Source: Candidatus Kryptonium sp. (GTDB lineage: Bacteria > Bacteroidota > Ignavibacteria > Kryptoniales > Kryptoniaceae). From it: a DNA stretch of 64,000 nt. The translations under genes and the position numbers were made by a program. The number at the start of each line of letters is the position of its first letter. Within the stretch, counting starts at the first letter, position 1. The notes beneath the pieces are model-generated. The model searched no databases, was not told the DNA's origin, and saw only the letters and a list, made by a program, of their open reading frames with translations. Location: positions 753,284 through 817,283 of the forward strand of contig JANXBN010000001.1 in the NCBI GenBank assembly GCA_025060635.1, read 5' to 3'. Shown piece after piece: positions 1 to 8,652 of the stretch.

Positions 1-1
1 G

Positions 2-547
2 TTTCTTATAGCTTTATCATTCTCAAGTTTTGAGACATTCGCTGGTGTAAAGGAGGCTCTTAAATTCGCTCGTGAAGGGATTGACAAAGCTGTTGAGGTT
101 GCCCCGAAGGTCAAGAAAAGAAAATCCTTTGATAGCAGAAGTTATTATCCTGAAGAGCCTAAAATTTTATACAAAGTTTCAATGAAAAGAGATACAACTG
201 GCGAGATTATAGTAAAGTCAACAGGCTTCTCTGAAATTGATGAAGCAACTCTTGAGATAAGACTCTCAAAAATTGAAACGCTTGAAATACTTGAGAAAGC
301 AATTCTTACAGCATGGGATATGGTGAACAGAAAAAATTTTGTGAAATCCGATAAGAAAACAGACAGGATTGAGATGAAAATTCAAAATTACAATGTGAAA
401 ATAAATGTAAAGTTTGAGGGTTCGGAACAAGCAGACATCAAAATTGCAAAAATAAAAATCGTGGTTGAAAACCCAGATGAGGAATTTGAAAAAGGCACAA
501 TTCAGGCAATAAGGAGATATAGAGTTTCAGATGGTAGCTTCATTTAA
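2..547 (+). CDS. Secreted protein of unknown function, 5' end cut by the window
   Basis: The reading frame is open from the left edge of the window to the stop at 547. The first internal Met is at 182, but the same frame continues upstream without a stop, so the gene starts outside the window. The visible part begins with a hydrophobic stretch (FLIALSFSSFETFA) that could be the end of a signal peptide. A basic stretch (VKKRKSF) and then a soluble, lysine-rich beta-type domain follow. I do not recognise the family. The 3-hydroxyacyl-CoA dehydrogenase gene follows 20 nt later on the same strand, so the two may be co-transcribed. Confidence 0.7.
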   Translation, partial: FLIALSFSSFETFAGVKEALKFAREGIDKAVEVAPKVKKRKSFDSRSYYPEEPKILYKVSMKRDTTGEIIVKSTGFSEIDEATLEIRLSKIETLEILEKAILTAWDMVNRKNFVKSDKKTDRIEMKIQNYNVKINVKFEGSEQADIKIAKIKIVVENPDEEFEKGTIQAIRRYRVSDGSFI

Positions 548-567
548 AAACAAAAAAATAATAAAAA

Positions 568-1785
568 ATGAACACTGTTGGAGTCGTTGGAGCAGGAAGA
601 ATGGGGAGCGGGATCGCCCAAGTAATGGCGCAAGCTGGCTATGATGTGATACTTTTTGATATATCAAATGAAACTTTGCAAAACGCGCTTGAGAGAATTA
701 AAAGTCATCTTCAAAAAGCAATTGAAGTCGGAACTATTAAGAAAGAACAATTTCATAGCATTTTAACTAAAATTCATCCTACGACTAAGTTAAAACATTT
801 TATAAGTGCAGATATAGTCTTTGAGGCAGTGATTGAAGATATTGATGTCAAGCGGAAAATTTTTCAAGAACTGGATGATAGATGTCCGCCATCAACTATA
901 CTTGCAACAAATACTTCTTCAATGTCTGTTACTAAAATCGCCTCTGCAACTGAGAATCCATACAGAGTTATAGGTACTCATTTTTTCAATCCTCCATATG
1001 TTTTAAAACTTGTAGAGGTTGTAAAAGCTCAACATACTTCACATGAAGTAGTTGAAAAGACAGTCGCTTTCTTAAAGGAAATCGGACATTCACCAATAAT
1101 TGTGAAAGATTCGCCCGGTTTCATAGTTAACAGAATATCAAGACCCCTTTATCTTGAGCCGTTGCGCGCTTACGAAATTGGATTTGCTGGAATAGAAGAG
1201 ATTGATCAAGCGTTTAAACTTTTCGGTCTTGAACTCGGACCATTTGAAATAATTGATTATGTTGGACTTGATGTGAATTATGTCGTTTCAAAATCAATAT
1301 ACGAACGATTTAACTATGAGGAAAGGTTTAAGCCAGTTGCTTTCCTTGCGCGTCTTGTTGAGGCAGGTTTGCTCGGGCGAAAAACAAATGCTGGTTTTTA
1401 TTACTATGTTGGAAAAGAAAGGAAGATTCAGGAGTTCTTAAAGCGTGAAAAAATTAGTTATAAATTCAGTAAAAAGTTTCTAAACCTCGCTGATACGATA
1501 TGTAAAAAAATTTTGAGCCAAAAAGATGAATTGAATTTATCTCAAAAAGTTGTGCTTGCCTTGACGATCTCAATGATCGTGAATGAAGGATATTATTCTT
1601 TGATGGAAGATCTTGCAAGCGTTCAAGATATAAATCTTGCCTTTCGGCTTGTTAGATTTCCAGCTGGTCCGTTTGAGCTCGCAGAGCAGATCGGTTTGAA
1701 AAACATTGTTAATTTTTTGAATCTCGCCCGTGAAGAATTTATGTCGGAAAGATATAAACCAGCTTTGCTACTTGCTAAAGTTTAA
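568..1785 (+). CDS. 3-hydroxyacyl-CoA (3-hydroxybutyryl-CoA) dehydrogenase with duplicated C-terminal domain
   Basis: This enzyme oxidises 3-hydroxyacyl-CoA with NAD in beta-oxidation or in butyrate-type metabolism. The N-terminus holds the Rossmann motif GAGRMGSGIAQ (residues 8-18). The catalytic His lies in GTHFFNPP near residue 138, followed by VVKDSPGFIVNR. The protein has 405 residues against about 280 for single-domain HbdA. The extra C-terminal part (about 315-405) repeats the 3HCDH C-terminal fold, with PAGPFELAEQIG echoing ELGPFEIIDYVG. Only the first half carries the NAD domain. A zinc alcohol dehydrogenase follows directly on the same strand. The exact chain length of the substrate cannot be read from sequence. 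Confidence 0.9.
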   Translation: MNTVGVVGAGRMGSGIAQVMAQAGYDVILFDISNETLQNALERIKSHLQKAIEVGTIKKEQFHSILTKIHPTTKLKHFISADIVFEAVIEDIDVKRKIFQELDDRCPPSTILATNTSSMSVTKIASATENPYRVIGTHFFNPPYVLKLVEVVKAQHTSHEVVEKTVAFLKEIGHSPIIVKDSPGFIVNRISRPLYLEPLRAYEIGFAGIEEIDQAFKLFGLELGPFEIIDYVGLDVNYVVSKSIYERFNYEERFKPVAFLARLVEAGLLGRKTNAGFYYYVGKERKIQEFLKREKISYKFSKKFLNLADTICKKILSQKDELNLSQKVVLALTISMIVNEGYYSLMEDLASVQDINLAFRLVRFPAGPFELAEQIGLKNIVNFLNLAREEFMSERYKPALLLAKV

Positions 1786-1804
1786 ATAAATAAATTTGCC
1801 CAGT

Positions 1805-2830
1805 ATGTTAACCGCATTTCTAATTGACATTGGCAAGATAGAGATAAAACAGGTTGAGATTCCAAAACCAGCGGATGGTGAAATAGTAATACAAGTAAAA
1901 TCAGCTCTTACTTGTGGAACTGATTTGAAAATGTATCTTCGTGGATATCCGAAATTTAATTTCCCAATGCTCTTCGGGCATGAATGTTCTGGAATTGTTT
2001 ATAGAGTTGGTTCGGGAGTGAAAAATTTTAAAGAAGGTGACGAGGTGATGTTTGCAAATTCGGCTTCCTGTGGCGAATGTTATTATTGTAAACGAGGAGA
2101 TGAAAACCTGTGCATTAGTTTAGTCAACAACATCTTTCTCGGTGCATATTCAGAATTTGCCAAAGTTCCAGCAAAGATAGTTCAGAAAAATATGTTTATT
2201 AAGCCTAAGGAACTCTCATACACTCAATCAGCTTTTCTGGAACCAATTTCCTGTATTATGAACGGAATAAGAAATTTAAATTTGTTTGAAAAAGATACAA
2301 TTTTGATAATCGGTGATGGGGCGATCGGATTGATGTTTACGCTTGCGATAAAAAAATTTTTCAATGTAAACTTGATCGTTGCGGGTAAACATCCGGAACG
2401 ATTAGAGATTGCGAAAAGATTCGGCGCAGATGAAATTATAAATTCATCTGAAATTGATTTGACACAAAGATTGAATGAAATTACAAACGGTATTGGTGCA
2501 AATTCCGTCATTGAATGCACCGGAAAACCTGAGGTTTGGGAAAAAAGCCTTGACCTTGTCGCAAAAGGAGGTCAAATAATTTTATTTGGAGGTTGTCCAT
2601 CTGGAACAAAAGTAAAATTTGATGCAACGAGAATTCACTATGATCAGATCACAATAAAAGGAATCTTTCACTTCACATCAAAAGATGTTAAAAAGGCCTA
2701 TGAATTTCTATATGACAATTCAAACGAACTTCTTCAACTTGTTAGCGGTAGGTATAAGTTAACTGAAATTAATGAAGTATTTAATAAACTTGTAAACCGC
2801 AATGGTATCAAATATGAAATTGTGCCTTAA
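1805..2830 (+). CDS. Zinc-dependent medium-chain alcohol/polyol dehydrogenase
   Basis: This is an MDR-family NAD(P)-dependent alcohol dehydrogenase of the sorbitol/threonine dehydrogenase type. The catalytic zinc ligands are visible as TCGTD and GHECSG. The structural zinc cluster is CGECYYCKRGDENLC, and a Rossmann segment GDGAIGLMF follows. I start at ATG 1805 rather than at the in-frame TTG at 1796, because the ATG gives the usual family N-terminus. The end overlaps the convergent lycopene cyclase gene by 23 bp. A paralogous enzyme sits at 9283-10308, on the other side of the carotenoid cluster. The substrate is unknown. Confidence 0.88.
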   Translation: MLTAFLIDIGKIEIKQVEIPKPADGEIVIQVKSALTCGTDLKMYLRGYPKFNFPMLFGHECSGIVYRVGSGVKNFKEGDEVMFANSASCGECYYCKRGDENLCISLVNNIFLGAYSEFAKVPAKIVQKNMFIKPKELSYTQSAFLEPISCIMNGIRNLNLFEKDTILIIGDGAIGLMFTLAIKKFFNVNLIVAGKHPERLEIAKRFGADEIINSSEIDLTQRLNEITNGIGANSVIECTGKPEVWEKSLDLVAKGGQIILFGGCPSGTKVKFDATRIHYDQITIKGIFHFTSKDVKKAYEFLYDNSNELLQLVSGRYKLTEINEVFNKLVNRNGIKYEIVP

Positions 2831-3521
2831 GATTTTTATTCGCCTTTAACAAAAGATATGTTACGCCGATATTTAGAATGATCAACGAAAAAGTATATAA
2901 AAAGTCTTCCACAGGTATCCTTAAAAACCTATATCCAAGTATCTGACCATCATTATACCAGACAATAGGTTCGGGGGTATATGAGCCTGTGAGAGTTCCA
3001 TTGACGATCACGAATGGAACAAGAATAATAAAATACGAGATTATAAACTTTCGCATAAATTTAGCAAAATCTGAACGAAATAATATAAATGTTATAAATG
3101 TGCTTGCTAAAGTAAAGATTCCAATTACTTTTGTGTAGATCCCAGATTGAATTGAAAAAACAAGTGAGATTAGTAATATCAATCCAAGCGGGAGTAAATA
3201 TAGATCTGATTGTATATCCTTTTTAAATCTTTCCCAAATAACAAAGTGGGTGAAAATACAAGCAAACGGTATGCATATAAAGAAAAGATATTCTTCAATC
3301 GGCAAGTTAAAAATTTTATATCCCAAGATATATTTCTCGTTAAAGCCCCATATCCCAAGTTTCACAAATATGTGATCCCAAATTATGAACGGCATCATCA
3401 CAATTAAATTACTAAATAACATAAATGGAAAAATCTTGTATAAGTTAATTTTGGGGTGAAAGCCAGCTATAAGTGGAATTATAACCGATAATAAATCAAC
3501 TAATAGATACGCCGTTTTCAT
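2808..3521 (-). CDS. crtY: Two-domain (CrtYc/CrtYd-type) lycopene cyclase
   Basis: This integral membrane protein is predicted to cyclise the ends of lycopene to beta-ionone rings, giving beta-carotene. It has about seven hydrophobic segments in 237 residues. Two lycopene-cyclase-domain repeats are visible: PIEEYLFF at residues 74-81 and PVEDFLY at 203-209. Each is preceded by a G-Y-x-I/F-x-x-x-P context (LGYKIFNLP, LGYRFLRIP). In actinobacteria these domains are two separate subunits; here, as in fungi, some archaea and many Bacteroidota, they are fused. It is the last gene of the minus-strand carotenoid operon. Its start overlaps the crtZ stop by 4 nt. Confidence 0.9.
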   Translation of the reverse strand: MKTAYLLVDLLSVIIPLIAGFHPKINLYKIFPFMLFSNLIVMMPFIIWDHIFVKLGIWGFNEKYILGYKIFNLPIEEYLFFICIPFACIFTHFVIWERFKKDIQSDLYLLPLGLILLISLVFSIQSGIYTKVIGIFTLASTFITFILFRSDFAKFMRKFIISYFIILVPFVIVNGTLTGSYTPEPIVWYNDGQILGYRFLRIPVEDFLYTFSLIILNIGVTYLLLKANKNLKAQFHI

Positions 3522-3991
3522 ATTTTGTTTTTTCTATCTTTAAATGCCGATTTGTAGTATTTAATTGGAAATAAATATACAAAGCCAAAACATTCAGCGT
3601 TATCTTTTTCAAGATTTTTATGATGCTGTTTGTGTGCCCTGACTACCGCTAAAAAATATGGATTTTTTACCTTTTTGAAAAGTTTTATTCTTTGATGCGA
3701 TAAAACATCATGCATTAAGAAATACAATACTCCATAAGCAGTCATTCCAATTCCGATCCCTAAAGTTATCTGATTTTTGCCGATCACGCCAGAATATATA
3801 AAAGCTATGCTAACCAAAGCGAAGAATAAGACGAAAAGATCGTTTTTCTCAAGTCCCTTTTTAGGATACTTTTGATGATGGTCTTTGTGTAGAATCCATA
3901 AAAAACCGTGCATCACATATTTGTGTATCATCCAAACTATAGGCTCCATCAAGATAAGCGTTACCAATGATGTTATAAATGTTTGCGTCAT
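3518..3991 (-). CDS. crtZ: Beta-carotene hydroxylase CrtZ
   Basis: This is a non-heme di-iron membrane hydroxylase that would add 3-hydroxyl groups to beta-carotene, giving zeaxanthin. All four histidine boxes of the CrtZ / fatty-acid-hydroxylase superfamily are present in order: HKYVMH (23-28), HKDHH (35-39), HDVLSH (94-99) and HKQHH (120-124). At 157 residues it has the normal length for bacterial CrtZ. It lies between the glycosyltransferase and the lycopene cyclase and overlaps the latter by 4 nt, so it is translated within the same operon. Its presence makes a hydroxylated C40 carotenoid the expected product. Confidence 0.92.
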   Translation of the reverse strand: MTQTFITSLVTLILMEPIVWMIHKYVMHGFLWILHKDHHQKYPKKGLEKNDLFVLFFALVSIAFIYSGVIGKNQITLGIGIGMTAYGVLYFLMHDVLSHQRIKLFKKVKNPYFLAVVRAHKQHHKNLEKDNAECFGFVYLFPIKYYKSAFKDRKNKI

Positions 3992-3998
3992 GATCTCT

Positions 3999-5201
3999 TT
4001 AGTTGAATTTATTTTTGATGAATTCAGAAAGATAACTTTTGAATTTCGTTATTGATTTATTCACATCAAAAAGATCTGACATTTCTGTTAGCAATCCGCT
4101 TCGTCTTACGGCTATCCACTTTTCAAGTATATCTATAATGGATTTATCGTTTCTGTAGATCTCACCAAGACCAAATTTTTGAATTTGATATGAAAACCAG
4201 TATTGCTCAATATGGCTTGGGATCATTATTGACGGAACTCCACTTCTTAAAAAAGAATAAACAGTTCCGTTGCCACCGTGGCATATGACAACATCTATTG
4301 CGTTGGATATTTTACTTATGTTTACATATCTAAATTTTTGTGCTTGATCTATATTTAGGCGACAGGCTAAATCGCCAAGTAAAATAACATTAAATTTTTC
4401 ACTTAGATTTAGCTTTTCAATGAATAAAAATTTTTTCAAATCACCGCTACTTCCGAGTGTTATAGCAATGTTTGGTTTGCTATCACTAAATGTGGGGAGA
4501 TTGTCATTGTCTTGAACATTGAGGTCATAATAAACAGGACCGATAATTTTGACTTTGTGATTTTCTTCTATTGGGAAAATTTCCTTTGGGTCTAGTAGAA
4601 AGACCGTTTCTCCTTCATACTCTTCAAAAAGATGATCTTTGGTTGTTAGTTTAAGCTCTTTTCTTACGATATTAAAAGGTGAGTGGAATTTCTTCAAAAA
4701 GATGTTTTCCCCTGTTGAAAGTATGTAATTTCTTTTTTCTTCTGGAATTAGCTTAAATAGTATTTTGAGAAATACTTTAAGGGCGAAATTTAAATAAGAT
4801 AAATCCGTGTGTCTTTCGTTATAGTACCGTGTCATATATGTGTTGACAAGCGATATATGTGGTATATTAAGATATTCACAAGCCAACGAAGCGAAGATAT
4901 TTGAGTCGGAAACCACTATGTCTGGTTTGATTTTTTCCAAATTTTTTATCAATCTGGAAAAATTAAGTTTTATGTTTTCTTCGTCTATCCATGAGAAGTC
5001 AAATTGTTTGATCCTTTTCAGCAGATCTTCTTCATCATTTGAGTTAAGGTGATATGTAAAACCATGATTTTCAACAAATTTGGCATAATTTGGACTTACC
5101 AAAAAAACTATTTCTAATTCATTCCCCAGGGATTTTGCCAATGTTGTGCATCTTCCAACATGAGATAGCAGGTTAAATGGTATGAAGAGTAATCGTCTCA
5201 C
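3999..5201 (-). CDS. UGT/CrtX-like glycosyltransferase, probably carotenoid glycosylation
   Basis: This GT-B fold family 1 glycosyltransferase has 400 residues. The N-terminal acceptor domain starts MRRLLFIPFNLLSHVGRC, like macrolide and zeaxanthin glycosyltransferases. The C-terminal donor domain has NIAITLGSSGD and then the signature region VICHGGNGTVYSFLRSGVPSIMIP, where HGGNGT is the nucleotide-sugar binding motif. It sits between crtB and crtZ and overlaps crtB by 4 nt, which points to a xanthophyll acceptor as for CrtX. Sequence alone does not prove the acceptor or the sugar, so I leave the symbol empty. Confidence 0.85.
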   Translation of the reverse strand: MRRLLFIPFNLLSHVGRCTTLAKSLGNELEIVFLVSPNYAKFVENHGFTYHLNSNDEEDLLKRIKQFDFSWIDEENIKLNFSRLIKNLEKIKPDIVVSDSNIFASLACEYLNIPHISLVNTYMTRYYNERHTDLSYLNFALKVFLKILFKLIPEEKRNYILSTGENIFLKKFHSPFNIVRKELKLTTKDHLFEEYEGETVFLLDPKEIFPIEENHKVKIIGPVYYDLNVQDNDNLPTFSDSKPNIAITLGSSGDLKKFLFIEKLNLSEKFNVILLGDLACRLNIDQAQKFRYVNISKISNAIDVVICHGGNGTVYSFLRSGVPSIMIPSHIEQYWFSYQIQKFGLGEIYRNDKSIIDILEKWIAVRRSGLLTEMSDLFDVNKSITKFKSYLSEFIKNKFN

Positions 5202-6040
5202 ATCTTAAAAATTTTATTTTTAACGATAGCCATCAAAGCAATAGCAAGTTTTTTTAGATTTGAAATTCTTATTCTTTTCGTTTTAAATACTTCAATTGGC
5301 GTCTTTTTAATTTTGTTCAACAAAGATTTATAATAAAGATACGCAACGAAGACGCCTAATTTAGCACTTGATGGCAATCTTTTGATACCTTTTAGTGAAA
5401 AGTCTAATTCGTTTTTAATATCGTCTATTATCATTTGCATCTGGCTTTGCGAGATATTTTTTAGATCTAATCCGTTGAAATATCGCCTATTGAGGACAAT
5501 GTTATCGTATCTTAAATCTCGCAGAAAATTCACCTTCTGAAAAGCTGATCCAAGTTTGATTGCATAATCTTTGAGTTCCTCGTACAGTTTTTTATGTCCG
5601 TTTGTAAAAACAGCCAAGCACATGAGCCCAACTACTTCTGCCGATCCGTAAATATATTGCTTTAGTTCCTTATCGTTATATTCATTCATGTAAATATCCA
5701 TTTCCATGCTCTTGAAAAATGCTTCTATGAGATCTTGGTTTATTTTATACTTATTCACTGTCGCTTGAAAACTATGCAGTATTGGATTCAGGCTGAATCC
5801 ATCTGAGATCGCTTGGTATGTTTGCTTTTTAAATTCGTTTAGAAGTTTAACTTTATCTTTATCATGAAAAGTATCAACGATTTCATCAGCCAATCTTACG
5901 AATCCATAAATTGCGTATATATCTTGCCTTATCTTTTTATTTAGCAAATATATCCCTATTGAGAATGAAGTACTATACAAATTAGTAATTGTCTTACTAC
6001 AATTGTTGCAAAATCTATCGTAAATTTCACGATAGTTCAT
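5198..6040 (-). CDS. crtB: Phytoene synthase
   Basis: This enzyme condenses two geranylgeranyl diphosphates to phytoene, the first committed step of carotenoid synthesis. The two aspartate-rich metal-binding motifs of the squalene/phytoene synthase family are visible: DEIVD at residues 52-56 and DLRYD at 175-179, the latter within QKVNFLRDLRYD. AEVVGLMC (135-142) is the usual segment before the second motif. The length of 280 residues is normal. It overlaps crtI by 4 nt upstream and the glycosyltransferase by 4 nt downstream. No GGPP synthase gene lies in the window, so the precursor must come from elsewhere. Confidence 0.93.
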   Translation of the reverse strand: MNYREIYDRFCNNCSKTITNLYSTSFSIGIYLLNKKIRQDIYAIYGFVRLADEIVDTFHDKDKVKLLNEFKKQTYQAISDGFSLNPILHSFQATVNKYKINQDLIEAFFKSMEMDIYMNEYNDKELKQYIYGSAEVVGLMCLAVFTNGHKKLYEELKDYAIKLGSAFQKVNFLRDLRYDNIVLNRRYFNGLDLKNISQSQMQMIIDDIKNELDFSLKGIKRLPSSAKLGVFVAYLYYKSLLNKIKKTPIEVFKTKRIRISNLKKLAIALMAIVKNKIFKM

Positions 6041-7506
6041 ATTTGACCTTTATTTTTTATTATGAAATCAGAAACAATGGTTCCAGAAATTATGGCTGGT
6101 GGGACTCCAGGACCTGGGACTGTTAAGTGTCCAGCATAAAATAAATTTTTAAGTTTTCTATTTCTTATTTTGGGTTTCAAGATAGCTGTTTGTAAAAGTG
6201 TGTTTGCTAATCCATAGCAATTCCCCTTATAAGCGTTGTAATCTTTTACGAAATCGCTCGGTCCGTAGGAAATTACAAATTCAATAGAACTTTTTATTTT
6301 TTCACCAGTTAATTTCTCAAACTTTTCTATCGCATAATTAAGATAGTTTTCCTTAATTTCTTCATTTTCGTAAAGTCCTGATGGAACGGGTATGAAAATA
6401 TATAAACACTCTTTGTCTGGAGGTGCTAATTCTGGTTCGGTAATTGACGGTATATTGATATAGACCTGTGGCTTTTGCGGGAAAGCCTTTTCTTTGTAAA
6501 TGCTATCTATGTGTGCCTCAAATTCTTCATCAAAAAATAAAACATGATGTGGAAGATTTGATAGTTTTTTGCTTAATCCAATATAAAATAAAATCGCCGA
6601 CGGAGTAAATTTTCTACTCTCCCAATATCTCTCGGAATAATTTCTATACTCTGGTGGCAATAACTTTTCAGAGTGATAATAATCTGATGTCGCTATTATT
6701 ACATCAGCTTTTATTTTTTCACCTTCTACTATCACACCCTTTGCTTTTCCGTTGTCCACTATTATTTTTTCAATCGGTGAATTAAAATAAAACTCAACTC
6801 CATTTGAGAGAGCGAGATTATACATTGCCTCAACAACCTTTCTAAAACCGCCGATCGGATACCAAGTTCCCAATTTGATATCTGCGTAGTTCATAATAGA
6901 ATATAAAGCTGGCAGCTCATATGGATTGCCACCGAGAAAAATAAGAGGAAAGCGAAGAATGCTTATAATTTTTTCATTTTTGAAATTATTTCGGATATAT
7001 TTCCCGAACTTTTGGAAAAGGTTAAGTTTCGCGGCGTTTGATATGAATTCAAGGTTTAGATATTCCGACAATTTTAAGTTTGGATAGTAAATAAATTTTG
7101 AAGTGCTTAATTGGTATTTTTCTTCCGATTCATTAATGAATTCAACTAATTTCTGGCTTGAACCTGGTTCTAATTTTTCAAATAGTTGGATTATTCCTTC
7201 AAACTCAGCTGGTAAATCCACATAATCATTTTCAGCAAAGTAAACTCTATAAGATGGATTTAATCTAATTAATTTATAAAAATCAGATGTCGTTTTGCCG
7301 AACCTATTGAAAAATCTTTCAAACACATCTGGCATCCAATACCAAGTCGGACCCATATCAAAATTGAATCCATTGAAACTTAAATATCTTGACCTGCCTC
7401 CGGGTATAGAGTTTTTTTCAAAAACTTTTACTTTATATCCAGCGCTAGCTAAAATAGCTGAGGAGGCAAGTCCCGAGAAACCAGAACCAATAATTACTAT
7501 ATCCAT
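6037..7506 (-). CDS. crtI: Phytoene desaturase (CrtI family)
   Basis: This FAD enzyme introduces the conjugated double bonds that turn phytoene into lycopene. The N-terminal dinucleotide motif is IIGSGFSGLASSAILASAG, followed by the typical FEKNSIPGGRS and NFDMGPTWY. The C-terminal CrtI signature is LFYAGHLTVPGPGVPPAIISG. The length of 489 residues is normal. It is the first structural gene after the CarH-like regulator. The 71-bp gap in front holds a promoter and a perfect 12-bp inverted repeat, so this is the likely point of light control. Confidence 0.94.
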   Translation of the reverse strand: MDIVIIGSGFSGLASSAILASAGYKVKVFEKNSIPGGRSRYLSFNGFNFDMGPTWYWMPDVFERFFNRFGKTTSDFYKLIRLNPSYRVYFAENDYVDLPAEFEGIIQLFEKLEPGSSQKLVEFINESEEKYQLSTSKFIYYPNLKLSEYLNLEFISNAAKLNLFQKFGKYIRNNFKNEKIISILRFPLIFLGGNPYELPALYSIMNYADIKLGTWYPIGGFRKVVEAMYNLALSNGVEFYFNSPIEKIIVDNGKAKGVIVEGEKIKADVIIATSDYYHSEKLLPPEYRNYSERYWESRKFTPSAILFYIGLSKKLSNLPHHVLFFDEEFEAHIDSIYKEKAFPQKPQVYINIPSITEPELAPPDKECLYIFIPVPSGLYENEEIKENYLNYAIEKFEKLTGEKIKSSIEFVISYGPSDFVKDYNAYKGNCYGLANTLLQTAILKPKIRNRKLKNLFYAGHLTVPGPGVPPAIISGTIVSDFIIKNKGQI

Positions 7507-7525
7507 AGTGCAAAAGTAAATGCGA

Positions 7526-7568
7526 ATTTTGTTTAACTAAATATAAAACTTTGTTAAACAAAATACAA
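7526..7568 (-). promoter_or_regulatory. crtI promoter overlapped by a perfect 12-bp inverted repeat (candidate CarH operator)
   Basis: The two 12-bp arms ATTTTGTTTAAC (7526-7537) and GTTAAACAAAAT (7553-7564) are exact reverse complements, separated by 15 bp. On the minus strand a promoter reads TTGTAT (7563-7568), 17 bp, TATATT (7540-7545). One arm therefore lies in the spacer and next to the -35 box, and the other lies at the start site. A dimeric or tetrameric repressor bound here would block polymerase. The CarH-like gene next door is the obvious candidate. The binding itself is inference. Confidence 0.65.
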
Positions 7569-7577
7569 ATTGGGGTT

Positions 7578-8480
7578 TTATTTAAGGTTGGCGATAAAAT
7601 TTTTGAAGTCCGAGATGTCCACAAAGATATATAGATTAGGAAGTCCCTCTAATTTTAGATTTTTTGCTTGTTTCCCTATAACTATGATTGATTTCTTAGT
7701 TGAATTAAGCAAGCTTTTTATTTTCTTTTTGAGCAAGCATTGCTCCATTGGCGAAACGAAAGAGGTTAAAACATAATCTATTTCTGATATTTTTTGAGAT
7801 ATTAGAATTACATCCTTAATCGGGGTTGCTTGACCGAGGTATATTACTTTATGTCCATATGATTTTATTATAAATCTTGCAAATAACAGACCAATTTCGT
7901 GAAGTTCATCTTCCCATAAAAACAACAAAAATGTTCTTGGATTGTCCGCGGGGATGTTTTCTTTTTCAAGTTTTATAATTTTGTCTCGTATTATGTTTGA
8001 AAATAAGTGTTCTTGTCCAGCACATATTGTTTCTGATTGCCAAAACAATCCGATTTTTTCAAGCACCGGTATAAGAACTTTTTCAAAAGTGGTTTCAAAA
8101 CCGTAGATGTTTATTGTTTCATCAATTATTCTGTTAAGTTCGCTGATGTTTAGTTCAATGATGCTTGATATAATTTTTATTTTGGTGGTTTCTAAATTTT
8201 TCTGTATGTCAATCAGATCTTCTTTTGCTATTTCATCTATTTTTTGTTTCAATGGTTTTCTTGATAGTTGGGCTATCTTAGAAATTTTTAAACCTTGATG
8301 GTAGAGTGTCGCTATGTTTAAAAATTTCCTGAAATCATTGATGTTATAATATCTGATGTTTCGTTTCCCGCGCCTTGGATTAAGTAGTTTATATCTTTTT
8401 TCCCATATCCTTATGGTATGAGATTTTATGCCAGTTGCTATCTCAAGGTCAGTAATTGAAAATTTGTCTTTTATGAGCAT
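7578..8480 (-). CDS. carH: CarH/LitR-type MerR regulator with adenosylcobalamin-binding light-sensor domain
   Basis: The N-terminal MerR winged helix-turn-helix (about 8-75) carries TDLEIATGIKSHTIRIWEKRY. The C-terminal half is a B12-binding domain. The two CarH hallmarks are present: W147 followed after nine residues by E157-H158 (the Wx9EH motif that caps the adenosyl group), and E192-L-H194-E-I-G197, in which His194 would be the lower cobalt ligand. In the known CarH family, AdoCbl drives tetramer formation and repression in the dark, and light breaks the tetramer. The gene lies directly upstream of crtI on the same strand, so control of the crt genes and itself is likely. Assignment to the AdoCbl-dependent type rests on these motifs. 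Confidence 0.88.
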   Translation of the reverse strand: MLIKDKFSITDLEIATGIKSHTIRIWEKRYKLLNPRRGKRNIRYYNINDFRKFLNIATLYHQGLKISKIAQLSRKPLKQKIDEIAKEDLIDIQKNLETTKIKIISSIIELNISELNRIIDETINIYGFETTFEKVLIPVLEKIGLFWQSETICAGQEHLFSNIIRDKIIKLEKENIPADNPRTFLLFLWEDELHEIGLLFARFIIKSYGHKVIYLGQATPIKDVILISQKISEIDYVLTSFVSPMEQCLLKKKIKSLLNSTKKSIIVIGKQAKNLKLEGLPNLYIFVDISDFKNFIANLK

Positions 8481-8652
8481 ACGCAGATCGGCAAGTAAAT
8501 TTTAAACTCTGTTATTAATTTATGAAAAATTAAAAACTATTTTCTACACTTAACCTTGAATTCAGGTATCGTAAGGTAGTTGGGGAATTTGAAGCTCTTT
8601 GTGAGCAAGCTGAAAAATAGTAACTGGATTCTTAGTATTGCGGCGAATTTTG

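Noticed and set aside
8481-8652. A small gene or clear operator between idi and the CarH-like gene
   Set aside because: No start with ribosome site and no convincing dyad; only a weak GTTTAAA half-site resembling the crtI repeat.
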